A stretch of 64,000 nucleotides of DNA from Natronorubrum sulfidifaciens JCM 14089. GTDB lineage: Archaea; Halobacteriota; Halobacteria; Halobacteriales; Natrialbaceae. Where the stretch lies: NCBI RefSeq assembly GCF_000337735.1, contig NZ_AOHX01000037.1, positions 1 to 64,000 of the forward strand, written 5' to 3'. This document shows positions 26,772 through 35,013 of the stretch, piece by piece. Positions within the stretch are counted from its first letter, which is position 1, and each line of letters starts with the position of its first letter. The notes under the pieces are model-generated. The model did no database searches. It saw only the letters and a program-made list of their open reading frames with translations, and was not told where the DNA came from. The translations under genes were made by a program, and so were the position numbers.

Positions 26772-27080
26772 CTATCGCCGAAACCGATCGAGAAGCGTCG
26801 CCTGTCCACTGGTATCGTCGACCTCGCCTGTGGCCTCCGTGTCGCCGTTGGCTGTCGACTCATCGCGGCCGAGCCGCCGGCGAAGCCACGCTCGTGGCCC
26901 GCCGATCCGGTTGATCAGATACGTGGGGAAGTACAGTGCGACAGCGCCGAGTGCGAGGAAGCCAACGCCAGCGATGGGCCGACCAGTCCGAAGGAACTCG
27001 ATTCCCACGACGAACATCGGCCCGGCCATCGACATGCCGGCGGCGGTCTGGAGCATCCAGAGGATTCCGGGGCCTTTCAT
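26772..27080 (-). CDS. small two-helix membrane protein downstream of NOG1
   Basis: This protein of 102 residues has two hydrophobic helices (about 5-27 and 35-57), a basic stop-transfer stretch (RAWLRRRLGR) and an acidic disordered tail. It starts 52 bases after the NOG1 stop on the same strand and may be co-transcribed. It resembles short conserved haloarchaeal membrane proteins that I cannot name securely. Confidence 0.65.
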   Translation of the reverse strand: MKGPGILWMLQTAAGMSMAGPMFVVGIEFLRTGRPIAGVGFLALGAVALYFPTYLINRIGGPRAWLRRRLGRDESTANGDTEATGEVDDTSGQATLLDRFRR

Positions 27081-27132
27081 CGTCGTTCCGAACGTGGCTG
27101 TCGCGTGCGATCTCGGTCGGTCGCCGTCACTG

Positions 27133-28128
27133 TCACCCCTCGAACGGGAGTTCCGGCTCGTAGCCCACCGCGTCGACGGCTGCCTCGAGCACCGTCTCGA
27201 CGTCCTCGCCGGTTTCGACGCTCATCGTGTAGTCGGCGTTCAGTTCGTCTGCAAGCGACTCGTCCCAGACGTCTTTCCGGTCAACTTTGTTCGCGACCGT
27301 GAGGACCGGCACCTCCTCGAACTGGGCGGCGATCGAGTCACGAAGCTCGAGTTGGGACGCGAGCGGATAGCCGCATTCGGCGCTCGGGTCGACCATGACG
27401 AGCATGCAGTCGGCGAGGTGCTCGATGGCGCTGACGGCCTGTGACTCGATCTCGTTGCGCTCTGCCGGCGGTCGGTCGAGCAGTCCGGGCGTGTCGACAA
27501 TCTGATACCGAATGTGGTCGTGTTCGAAGTGGCCGAGACCGATCCCTTTGGTCGTAAAGGGGTACGATGCCGTCTCTCCGCGAGCGTTGGTAATGTCGTT
27601 GACGAACGAGGATTTGCCGACGTTGGGGTAGCCGGCGACGACGATTGTCGGCTCGTCGGGGTTGATCTCGGGCAGGTCCCGCAGGTCGTTGCGGGATTTG
27701 TTGATGTAGAGCAGTTCGTCGTCGATCTGCTCGACGATGTCCGCAAGCCGTGCGAAGGCCTGTTTTCGGTGCTTTCGGGCCGTATCGACGTCGGTTTTGC
27801 GGAGTTTTGGCTGGTACTCCTCGTGGATCTCGCGGGCTTTCCGGCTGGCCCACATCACTTCTGAAAGGCTCTGTCGGAGCTCATCGACGTCGACGATCGC
27901 ATCCGCGAGTTCGTAGTAGAACGGATGGACGTCGTCTTCGTACGCGAAATCCGGCCACGCCGTGACCACGTTCTCTAAGTTGTCCGAGATGATGTTCGCC
28001 GCGGTCTGGAGCATCGACTGCTGGGCCTCGAGGCCGCCTTTGGCCTTGCCGGCTCGCGCTGCCCGCGAAAACGCCTTGTCGATCAGCTCTTCCGACGTGG
28101 GCGTCGTCGGAAGGTCTTCGAAAATCAT
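27133..28128 (-). CDS. NOG1-family GTPase
   Basis: This archaeal NOG1/Obg-like GTPase has 331 residues. The N-terminal helical domain begins MIFEDLPTTPTSEELIDKAF. The G domain has G1 AGYPNVGKSSF, G3 DTPGLLDRP and G4 NKVDRKD. NOG1 acts in 50S/60S ribosome assembly in eukaryotes, and archaeal versions probably do too. The ATG at 28128 is fixed by a TATA box; the 81-codon upstream extension runs antisense into the DUF5518 gene and is rejected. Confidence 0.92.
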   Translation of the reverse strand: MIFEDLPTTPTSEELIDKAFSRAARAGKAKGGLEAQQSMLQTAANIISDNLENVVTAWPDFAYEDDVHPFYYELADAIVDVDELRQSLSEVMWASRKAREIHEEYQPKLRKTDVDTARKHRKQAFARLADIVEQIDDELLYINKSRNDLRDLPEINPDEPTIVVAGYPNVGKSSFVNDITNARGETASYPFTTKGIGLGHFEHDHIRYQIVDTPGLLDRPPAERNEIESQAVSAIEHLADCMLVMVDPSAECGYPLASQLELRDSIAAQFEEVPVLTVANKVDRKDVWDESLADELNADYTMSVETGEDVETVLEAAVDAVGYEPELPFEG

Positions 28129-28150
28129 ATCCACTGCTAAGAGATGCGGT

Positions 28151-28190
28151 CTTAAAAGGTCGTTCGTTATGCGGCGAGGGCTTATTTCTG
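28151..28190. promoter_or_regulatory. divergent TATA boxes for NOG1 and the DUF5518 gene
   Basis: ACCTTTTAAG on the minus strand (28151-28160) is about 27 bases before the NOG1 ATG. CTTATTTC on the plus strand (28181-28188) is about 27 bases before the ATG at 28210. The two core promoters are only about 20 bases apart. Confidence 0.6.
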
Positions 28191-28209
28191 CCCGGCACCT
28201 ATACATCCT

Positions 28210-28614
28210 ATGACGAACTGGCGTGCCGTACTCATCGGCTTTCTCGTGGCGACCGTGCTCGGACTGTTCGGCCTCGTCCTGCCGGGCGTCGGCCAGCTCG
28301 CAGCAGGTCTGATCGGCGGCTTCGTCGCCGGCTACCTCGCCGGCGGCGGCCTCGGCCGTGGCTTTTGGCACGGACTGCTCGCGGGCGCACTCGGCGGGAT
28401 CATCGGCGGGCTCTTCATCGCCGTCTTCGTGGGACTCGCCGGCTGGGTGGCCGGCCCTGCAGGCGGCATGCTTACCGGGGTCGCGGGGATTGGCATCTTC
28501 GCCGTGGCAGTGCTCGTCGCGTTCGTGATGGCACTCGAGAGCGCGATCGCTGGCGCTGTCGGCGGTGTCCTCAACCCCGACCGGCCGGACTACAGCCGGC
28601 GCGGTCCGTACTGA
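28210..28614 (+). CDS. DUF5518 membrane protein
   Basis: This Gly/Ala-rich membrane protein of 134 residues has four hydrophobic helices and repeated GxxxG packing, including AAGLIGGFVAGYLAGGGLGR. It matches the haloarchaeal DUF5518 pattern. The tail PDRPDYSRRGPY is soluble. No function is known. Confidence 0.8.
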   Translation: MTNWRAVLIGFLVATVLGLFGLVLPGVGQLAAGLIGGFVAGYLAGGGLGRGFWHGLLAGALGGIIGGLFIAVFVGLAGWVAGPAGGMLTGVAGIGIFAVAVLVAFVMALESAIAGAVGGVLNPDRPDYSRRGPY

Positions 28615-28649
28615 TACTGTCGGACCGTCTGAAAATCAGCCGATGCGTG

Positions 28650-28934
28650 TCAGCGCCGGGCCTCGAGTTCCGCCTCGAGGTCCTCGAGGCGCATCTCTTT
28701 CATCGAGAGCAAGACGAGCAGATGGTAGACGATGTCGGCGGCTTCGTAGGCGATTTCGTCGTGGTCGTCGTCTTTGGCCGCGAGTACGAGTTCGGTCGAT
28801 TCTTCGCCGAGTTTCTCTAACACTGCGTTCTCGCCTTTCTCGTGGGTGAACAGCGAGGCAGTATAGGAACCCTCAGGCAGTGTTTCCTTTCGGTCTTCGA
28901 TCACAGCGAACAGTTCTTCGAGCGTCTCCTCCAT
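28650..28934 (-). CDS. hisE: phosphoribosyl-ATP pyrophosphatase
   Basis: This HisE has 94 residues and converts phosphoribosyl-ATP to phosphoribosyl-AMP, the second step of histidine synthesis. The all-alpha MazG-like fold shows the metal-binding EESTELVLAAK and DEIAYEAADIVYHLLVLL motifs. Its ATG directly abuts the stop of the nuclease gene, so the two are translated from one message. Confidence 0.93.
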   Translation of the reverse strand: MEETLEELFAVIEDRKETLPEGSYTASLFTHEKGENAVLEKLGEESTELVLAAKDDDHDEIAYEAADIVYHLLVLLSMKEMRLEDLEAELEARR

Positions 28935-29408
28935 TCACAGGTCACCCGCCATAGTGCGAATGTCTTCGAGTTGCTCGAACTTTTCGGTGTCGTCTCGGCC
29001 GTCCTCGAAGACGGCCTCCGTGATCTCGATCGGCACGTTTGTCCGCGCCGCAAGCGCCAGCGAATCGCTCGGTCGGGCATCGATGACCGTCTCTCCGCGC
29101 GGCGTCTGGACGTGCAAATCCGCGATGTAGGTGCCGCCCTGTCCATCGTCACGGTCCTCGATTTCGCTGACGACGACGCGATCGACCCGGCCTCCTAGCT
29201 CTTCCATCACGTCGAGCAACAGATCGTGTGTCAGCGGCCGACCGATGTCTTCGGCCTCTAAGCCGCGAGCGATGCTCGTCGCCTCCTCGAACCCGATGAA
29301 GATCGGGACCACGTCGTCTTCGTCGTCGACGCTGAGGACGACCACTGGCACTGGGCCCTGTGGCGTCCCCGCGACACGGACCGCGTCGATAGCAGCCTGC
29401 ATATCCAT
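28935..29408 (-). CDS. bifunctional nuclease family protein (BFN/DUF151)
   Basis: This protein of 157 residues has a BFN/DUF151 fold. Typical segments are VVVLSVDDEDDVVPIFIG, EATSIARGLEAEDIGRPLTHDLL and TYIADLHVQTPRGETVIDARPSD. Plant members cut RNA and DNA; archaeal activity is untested as far as I know. The ATG at 29408 (or 29402) begins the conserved region; an 83-codon upstream extension is rejected. It lies between pdxT and hisE on the same strand. Confidence 0.87.
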   Translation of the reverse strand: MDMQAAIDAVRVAGTPQGPVPVVVLSVDDEDDVVPIFIGFEEATSIARGLEAEDIGRPLTHDLLLDVMEELGGRVDRVVVSEIEDRDDGQGGTYIADLHVQTPRGETVIDARPSDSLALAARTNVPIEITEAVFEDGRDDTEKFEQLEDIRTMAGDL

Positions 29409-29512
29409 TCCCTCGCGTGCCACGGAGAAAACACGTCCGGTCGCGAATGCATGCACCAGGCATCGAGGGCATTCGCCAGCACACAAACTGGCCAACAGCA
29501 GCCGTTCCGTCG

Positions 29513-30127
29513 TTACGGCTCCTCGAGCGCCGGTATCGTCGCGTCGTCGTTTTCGAAGAAGGCCAGTCCGTGGATGCGGCTGTCGGGGGTCAGTTCGGGA
29601 TGGAACGCGGTGCCGACGACCGGCCCCTGTTTCACCGCGACCGGGCGGTCGTCCCACGAGGCGAGCACCGTCGCCTCACCCACGTCGTCGATCGCTGGCG
29701 CGCGGATGAACACCGCCGGATACGGCTCGTCGAGGCCCGCGACGTCGAGTGGAGCCTCGAAGCTGTCTTTCTGCCGCCCGAAGGCGTTTCGCTCGACCGT
29801 GACGTCGAGCACGCCGAGTTCCTCGACCCGGTCGTCGGCCGCGTCGCTCGAGGCGACGATCAACCCGGCACAGGTCGCAAGCAGCGGTTTGCCGGCGGCG
29901 ACGTGGGCCTGAATTTCGGCGGCGATCCCTTCGTTGTGGAGCAGTCGGGAGATGGTCGTCGACTCGCCGCCGGGCATCGCGAGCAGGTCACAGTCGGGGG
30001 CGAGCCCCGAGTCACCGATCTCGTGGACGGTGACCTCGCGGTCGTGGGCCCGTGCGGCCCGTTCGATAGCGGCGGCGTGCTCTTCGACGTCGCCCTGAAC
30101 GGCGACGACGCCAGCGGTCAGAGACAT
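29513..30127 (-). CDS. pdxT: pyridoxal 5'-phosphate synthase glutaminase subunit
   Basis: This class I glutaminase of 204 residues supplies ammonia to PdxS for pyridoxal phosphate. The opening TAGVVAVQGDVEEHAAA, oxyanion loop MPGGESTTISRLL, nucleophile Cys in LLATCAGLIV and His-Glu pair in TAFHPELT are all present. PdxS is not in this window. The ATG at 30127 begins the conserved strand. Confidence 0.94.
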   Translation of the reverse strand: MSLTAGVVAVQGDVEEHAAAIERAARAHDREVTVHEIGDSGLAPDCDLLAMPGGESTTISRLLHNEGIAAEIQAHVAAGKPLLATCAGLIVASSDAADDRVEELGVLDVTVERNAFGRQKDSFEAPLDVAGLDEPYPAVFIRAPAIDDVGEATVLASWDDRPVAVKQGPVVGTAFHPELTPDSRIHGLAFFENDDATIPALEEP

Positions 30128-30288
30128 GCGCTGGGCTAGGGAAGAGGGGTTCAAAAAGGTCGCGTCCGGGACGGACGCTGTCGGATTCGAACGCACGACG
30201 GCCACTCACAGCGTGTTCGGTGGGACTGGTTCGACCGAGAACCGCGCTGCTGGTCGGCTGCTGATCGCCGTGGCGGTGAAACCGCCGT

Positions 30289-30450
30289 CTACGAGACGAA
30301 CGTCAGGAGCTGTACGAGAACGCCGATCATGACGCCGGTCGCAATAACCGTTTTCGGGTCGATCTGGATCGCTCTCGAGTCCTCCGAATCGAAGTACCGA
30401 ACGAGTCCGGCACTTGACATCAAGCCGCCGGAATTTTGTCCTTTGTCCAT
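30289..30450 (-). CDS. secG: preprotein translocase subunit Sec61-beta (SecG)
   Basis: This short gene encodes 53 residues. It opens [20 protein letters not shown], then [19 protein letters not shown] and one C-terminal membrane helix (about 36-52). That is the standard archaeal Sec61-beta layout: Gly/Ser-rich cytosolic tail, amphipathic FDSEDS segment and tail anchor. It associates with SecY and SecE in the membrane. GCTTTAG about 30 bases before the ATG is a likely TATA box. pdxT follows 161 bases downstream. Confidence 0.92.
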   Translation of the reverse strand: MDKGQNSGGLMSSAGLVRYFDSEDSRAIQIDPKTVIATGVMIGVLVQLLTFVS

Positions 30451-30695
30451 ACCGGCCACTACGTCCAAGCGAAACTAAAGCTTTCGTCCCTGTCCGCAAC
30501 GTGACGTCGTGATGGCTGTCGGACGACGCTGAGACACGAACACCGGACAGACGACCGAATCCCGAAGCGCGTTTTCGACCGCCACCTCCGTTATATCGTC
30601 CGTACAGCCTCTCTCTCCCGCTCTCGCTCTCGCTGCCAGTCGATCCGCAGTGGGAAACCCTTATGCGCGCTGCGTGGCAACTAGCACTGGACCGT

Positions 30696-30965
30696 ATGAC
30701 TGTCACACTTAAGGACTTCTACGCTGACTGGTGTGGCCCCTGCAAGACCCAGGACCCGATCCTCGAGGAGCTCGAGGACGACTGGGAGGGCCGATTCGAG
30801 GTCGAGAAAGTAAACGTCGACGAACAACAGGATATCGCCAACGAGTATCAGGTACGCTCGCTGCCGACGCTGGTCATCGAGAACGACGACGGCATCGTCG
30901 AGCGGTTCGTCGGTGTCACCCAGCGTGAGGACATCGAGGACGCCCTCGAGTCGGCCGGCGCGTAA
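30696..30965 (+). CDS. trxA: thioredoxin
   Basis: This thioredoxin of 89 residues has the active site WCGPCK (Cys 13 and 16) and the cis-Pro loop RSLPTLVIE. It is shorter than the usual 105 residues because the first beta strand and helix are missing; the ATG at 30696 leads almost directly into the active-site strand. CCCTTATG at 30658-30665 is about 34 bases upstream. It reduces protein disulfides; the reductase partner is not here. Confidence 0.9.
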   Translation: MTVTLKDFYADWCGPCKTQDPILEELEDDWEGRFEVEKVNVDEQQDIANEYQVRSLPTLVIENDDGIVERFVGVTQREDIEDALESAGA

Positions 30966-31062
30966 GCGACGAACGGAGACTCGGGCCGGTATCGTTTTTA
31001 TCGACGCGTTCGCCGGTGAGCGCTAGCACCCGTACTCCAGCGAGCACCGCGACCGACTGTCG

Positions 31063-31572
31063 TCACGGCTCGTCTGGATCGAACTCGTCGGCTGCTGGTT
31101 CCTCGCTGGCACCGAAGGTGTCGGTTGCGGATTCGTCGTCGATGTCGAACGCGTCGGTCTCGAGTTCCTGCCCGTCGACCCCAATGTTGCCGTCTTGAAT
31201 TTCGATAACGACCCCGTCGGTGGTCTGTTCGCGACCGATCAGCTGGTTCGTCGCCGACTCGACTTCCCGATTGACCGACCAGACGAACCGGAGGACGGCC
31301 TCGAGTTCCGTGCCGGCTCCCCGGAGCCCGCGTTCGGGCGAACCGTCGCCGAGACTCTGAGCACCTTCGGGATGCAGATACTGGATCGGGTGGTCGGTCG
31401 GCACTTCCCGTAAGTCGACGTCGAACGACCAGAGATACGGCAGTGCCTGCAGTGCGTACCCGTTCGGTTTCGGTGCCGTGCGGCCCGCAGCCGTCAGTGC
31501 CACGCCGATCGCCGTCGTCCCGGAATCGGTGTCGTAGTAGACGCCAGGAACGCCTGGAATGGAGAGTCGCAT
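31063..31572 (-). CDS. conserved haloarchaeal protein, unknown
   Basis: This protein of 169 residues opens with a beta-rich segment (MRLSIPGVPGVYYDTDSG). An Ala-rich stretch with helix character follows, and the C-terminus is acidic and disordered from about residue 130. I do not recognise the family. It lies in minus orientation between thioredoxin and the broken SDR gene. Confidence 0.6.
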   Translation of the reverse strand: MRLSIPGVPGVYYDTDSGTTAIGVALTAAGRTAPKPNGYALQALPYLWSFDVDLREVPTDHPIQYLHPEGAQSLGDGSPERGLRGAGTELEAVLRFVWSVNREVESATNQLIGREQTTDGVVIEIQDGNIGVDGQELETDAFDIDDESATDTFGASEEPAADEFDPDEP

Positions 31573-31920
31573 ACACGAGCGATAACGCCCATTACGGGTG
31601 AGTGCACACCCGGCACCTTCACGGTCGTTTTATCTGGAGAACAGCGATCGTCAGAAGCTGTCTGCGAACTTGTTGCGCCGATTGACGTCGATCTCGCTCA
31701 CGCTCGAGCCCTCACGCGTAGCGGCGAAGACGATTGCCTCGGCGACCTCCTCGGGTTCGCTGGCTTCGCCTTCCTCGAAGTGTTCTTCGAAGGTCGTCCC
31801 GTCGGTCGTCTCGAACTCGGAACGGACTTCGGCCGGGTTGATAATCGAGACGCCGACGCCGTCGTCGCCCACCTGTGCGGCGACGCTTTTCGCGAACCCA
31901 CGGACCCACCACTTCGAGGC

Positions 31921-31966
31921 CGTTCACGAGAGCAAATCTCGTGAGCCCGCCAGAACCGGCGGTTCT
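31921..31966. repeat. 46-bp double-hairpin insertion in the SDR pseudogene
   Basis: The insert holds two palindromes: TTCACGAGAG..CTCTCGTGA-type arms around AGCAAATCT, and AGAACC..GGTTCT arms. It separates the catalytic Tyr codon from SKWWVRG and is 1 modulo 3 long, causing the frameshift. I suspect a small hairpin mobile repeat common in haloarchaea, but only this copy is in the window. Confidence 0.65.
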
Positions 31967-32302
31967 GGCGACGGCATAGACGGGGTTGAACGACCGGGGG
32001 TACTGGCCCGCAAAACTCCCGACGAAAAGCAGGTGGCCGTTACGCTCGCGGACGTGGGGGATCGCCGCCCGTGTCGCGTAGAAAACGCCGTCGACGTTCG
32101 TTTCCTGCATCGTCTCATACTCGTCGGTCGACAGCGCTTCGACGTCGCTGCCCCGCGAGAGCCCCGCGTTGTTCACCAGTACGTCGAGGCTGCCGAACGT
32201 CTCGACGGTGGTGTCGATCAGGGCGTCGACGGCGGCCTCCTCGCGAACGTCCGTCGGCACGACCAGCGTCTCGGCGCCGTGAGTCGACTCGAGATCGGCT
32301 GC

Positions 32303-32386
32303 TATAGTAGCCACTGAAAGTCAGTGCACACCCGATCGCACGATGGCTGTGCGATCGGTGTGTAAACCGTTTCAGTTGTTACTATA
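32303..32386. mobile_element. 84-bp TATAGTA palindromic repeat inside the SDR gene
   Basis: The ends TATAGTAGCCACTG and CAGTTGTTACTATA form terminal inverted repeats, and the centre CGATCGCACGATGG/CTGTGCGATCG is a further palindrome. The copy at 45726-45809 has the same length and differs at very few bases. No clear target duplication is visible. It has no coding capacity; transposition would need an enzyme from elsewhere. Confidence 0.85.
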
Positions 32387-32674
32387 ACGCAGTCAGTCGA
32401 TCCTCGCTTCTGGCTGCGAGGACGACGTTCGAACCCTCGGCCGCGAGCGCCCGTCAGGTCGCCGCGCCGATACCCGTGCTTGCGCCCGTGACGATCGCTG
32501 TCTGTCCCTCGAGTGGACGGCCTGTCATAGCCATATCCACGGCCATTGTGCCCTAAAAATCGCGCTTTCCGGAACCTGTGACGGGCCGTAACCGTCTCCA
32601 CGAACACTCCATCGCCCGTGGAAATCATCGATCCTTGATATAGGTATTTATGTTACATCGTGCTACGTCGACCC

Positions 32675-32863
32675 ATGAATCCGGAGGCCGAACGCCGGTG
32701 TCACCTGCTGATCGGCAGCTCGTTAGTTTTGTTGACAATCGGGATCGGCTACGACTTCCTCGTCGGAACGAAACTGGCCGACTTTCTGGTGATCATCGCC
32801 GGCCTGTTCATCGGCTGGGTGGCCTTCCTGTACTGTTTGGGCAACGCCGCGTTCTGGCAGTAG
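32675..32863 (+). CDS. small two-helix membrane protein
   Basis: This protein of 62 residues begins MNPEAERRCHLLIG and has two hydrophobic helices (about 11-29 and 34-57). GGTATTTATG at 32642-32651 lies about 28 bases before the ATG, supporting expression. Function is unknown. Confidence 0.6.
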   Translation: MNPEAERRCHLLIGSSLVLLTIGIGYDFLVGTKLADFLVIIAGLFIGWVAFLYCLGNAAFWQ

Positions 32864-32885
32864 TCAGCGTCGAAGTGACCCCTGC

Positions 32886-34415
32886 TTACGCCTCGAGGTC
32901 GTACAACTCGCCGTACTTCGTCTCGACGTACTCGAGGAAGTGGTCCGCGGTCAGTTCCTCGCCAGTTGCGCGCTCGATCAGCGCTTGTGTCGTGTACTGC
33001 TTGCCGTGCTGGTGGATCTGTTCGCGAAGCCAGCCGTTCAGGTCGTCGAGGTTGCCCTCGCGGATGTCGCTGTCGAGGTCGCCGAGGTCGGCTTCGGCGG
33101 CCGCGTACAGTTGGGCCGCGAGCACGGAGCCAAGCGAGTACGTCGGGAAGTAGCCAAAGGAGCCGTGGGACCAGTGGATGTCCTGCAGACAGCCCTCCGC
33201 GTCGGTTTCTGGCCGGACGCCGAGATACTCCTCGTACTTGTCGTTCCAGACCTCGGGGACGTCCTCGACCGCGAGGTCGCCCGAAATCAGGTCGCGCTCG
33301 ATCTCGAAGCGGATCACGATGTGCAGGTGGTAGGTGAGTTCGTCCGCCTCGACGCGAATGAGGTTGTCGTCGTGGACCTGATTTGCGGCTTCGTAGGCGG
33401 CTTCGGGCGTGACGCCCTCGAGACTCGGGAACCGTTCGCGGGCGACCGGGAGGAACTGCTCCCAAAACGGCCGAGAGCGGCCGATGTGGTTCTCCCAGAG
33501 CCGCGATTGGGATTCGTGAACCGAGAGGTCTCGAGCCTCACCCAGCGGCGTGCCATAGCCCTCGTCGGGTAGGCCGAGCGTGTAGTTCGCGTGCCCGAAC
33601 TCGTGGATCGTCGAGGTAATCGAGCCGAGCAGATCGTCTTCCTCGAAGCGGGTCGTCACACGCGCGTCGAACTGCGTGCCGGAGGAGAACGGATGCGGGG
33701 CGGTGTCCAGTCGGCCGCGATTCCAGTTGTACCCCAGCGAGTCGAGGACGTCACGCGCGAGCGCTTCCTGATCGTCGTCTTCGAACGTGCCCGCGAAGGC
33801 GTCGGTCTCGAGGGCGGCGTCACTGTCTCCGATTGCGTCGATCAGCGGGACGAGTTCGTCGCGCAGGCGCTCGAGCACCCCTTCGGCCGTCTCGAGGTCG
33901 ATGTACGGCTCGTAGTCCGAAAACAGCACCTCGTAGGGGTCGGCGTCGGGGTCGATGTGGGTGGCGTACTCCCGTTTGAGTTCGACCAGTTTCTCGAGGG
34001 TGGGCGCAAACGCCTCGAAGTCGTCGTTCTCCTTGGCCTGTTTCCATTTGGGGTGGGCGTTGGCGGTCGTCTCGGAGATTTCCTCGACGAGTTCCTGTGG
34101 AACGCTGGTCTCGCGGTCGTAGCGTCGACGGACCTCGCGGACGACCGCGGCCTGCTCGTCAGAGAGCGTCGCTGATTCGAGCTCCTCGAGCAATGCCCCG
34201 GTCTCGTCGGCCGTCAGCAGTTCGTGGCTGATCGACGACAGCGTCGAGAGCTGCTGGGCGCGGGCGGGCGTTCCTTCGTCGGGCATTACGACTTCTTGAT
34301 CCCACTGGAGGATGCCGGCCGCGTTCGACACGTTCGCGATTCGTTTGACGCGCGTTTCGAACTCGCTGTAGGTCTCGGATGGAGCCCCGTCGCTCTGGGG
34401 CTGATCGGTCGTCAT
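32886..34415 (-). CDS. M32 family metallocarboxypeptidase
   Basis: This thermostable carboxypeptidase 1-type enzyme of 509 residues removes C-terminal amino acids. The zinc motif HEFGH lies near residue 272 in STIHEFGHANYT. Other M32 signatures are HPFSSG, DARVTTR, SVHESQSRLWEN, IRVEADELTYHLH and YFPTYSLGSVLAAQL. It is entirely helical and cytosolic. No operon partner is evident; the gene converges on the small membrane gene. Confidence 0.94.
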   Translation of the reverse strand: MTTDQPQSDGAPSETYSEFETRVKRIANVSNAAGILQWDQEVVMPDEGTPARAQQLSTLSSISHELLTADETGALLEELESATLSDEQAAVVREVRRRYDRETSVPQELVEEISETTANAHPKWKQAKENDDFEAFAPTLEKLVELKREYATHIDPDADPYEVLFSDYEPYIDLETAEGVLERLRDELVPLIDAIGDSDAALETDAFAGTFEDDDQEALARDVLDSLGYNWNRGRLDTAPHPFSSGTQFDARVTTRFEEDDLLGSITSTIHEFGHANYTLGLPDEGYGTPLGEARDLSVHESQSRLWENHIGRSRPFWEQFLPVARERFPSLEGVTPEAAYEAANQVHDDNLIRVEADELTYHLHIVIRFEIERDLISGDLAVEDVPEVWNDKYEEYLGVRPETDAEGCLQDIHWSHGSFGYFPTYSLGSVLAAQLYAAAEADLGDLDSDIREGNLDDLNGWLREQIHQHGKQYTTQALIERATGEELTADHFLEYVETKYGELYDLEA

Positions 34416-34628
34416 GGGCGTATCCTAGCGGAGACGCGGTATCAACGTCGTGGTTCCGGCACCCTCGAGTGCCGTCTCACCGAGGAACTCATTGGAACGA
34501 TGACTGTGTCAGCTGATGAATAATGTACGCCGTGAGTGGTGAATCCAGGCGGATAGCGGTTCTGTAATATCGGTGTGGAACACGCAAGCAAGTGACTGTT
34601 CGGGCTCCTTGACCAGTCTGTTAGTACA

Positions 34629-34985
34629 ATGGTAGTCGCTTCGATAATCGTATTCATCGCGAGCCTGTTGATCGGTGCACTAGGTATCTACGTCGGCGCA
34701 CGCGTTATCGTCGGCGCTGGCAACTTCGACCACGCAATCGTCACCGCGATAATCGGGGCGGTGGTCTGGGCCCTCGTCGGTTTCTTCGTCGGCTGGATAC
34801 CGCTGCTTGGACCGCTGCTGGCCCTACTCGCGTATATCGCGGTGATCAACTTCCGATATCCCGGCGAGTGGACTGCCGCGGCGATGATCGGTATCCTCGC
34901 GTGGGTGACCGTCCTGATCGTCCTGTACGCGCTCGCCGCGCTCGGTGTTACCAGCTTCGGTGCCGTCGGCGTCCCCGGCGTCTGA
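34629..34985 (+). CDS. conserved membrane protein, unknown
   Basis: This protein of 118 residues has four hydrophobic helices and a C-terminus rich in Gly and Val. The central GWIPLLGPLLALLAYIAVIN and the FRYPGEW loop resemble small haloarchaeal membrane proteins of unknown role. It converges on the M20 peptidase gene. Confidence 0.65.
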   Translation: MVVASIIVFIASLLIGALGIYVGARVIVGAGNFDHAIVTAIIGAVVWALVGFFVGWIPLLGPLLALLAYIAVINFRYPGEWTAAAMIGILAWVTVLIVLYALAALGVTSFGAVGVPGV

Positions 34986-35013
34986 GAGTCGCTATTCGCT
35001 CCAACTCTCGCAA

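Larger units (their letters stand above)
31651..32528 (-). pseudogene. broken short-chain dehydrogenase/reductase gene
   Basis: An SDR reading frame is scattered over three segments. From the ATG at 32528 it reads MTGRPLEGQTAIVTGASTGI, then an in-frame TGA, then RALAAEGSNVVLAARSEDRL. After an 84-bp palindromic repeat (32303-32386) it resumes at ESTHGAETLVVPTDVREEAA and continues through LVNNAGLSRG to the catalytic Tyr in NPVYAVA. A 46-bp insertion (31921-31966) shifts the frame, and the last part (SKWWVRGFAKSVAAQVGDDG, with the catalytic Lys) ends at 31651. A stop, an insertion and a frameshift make it non-functional. Confidence 0.88.

Noticed and set aside
32302-32628. 108-residue frame ending in a repeat-encoded tail
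   Set aside because: Its C-terminal half is the palindromic repeat read as protein and its first half is an out-of-frame SDR pseudogene.
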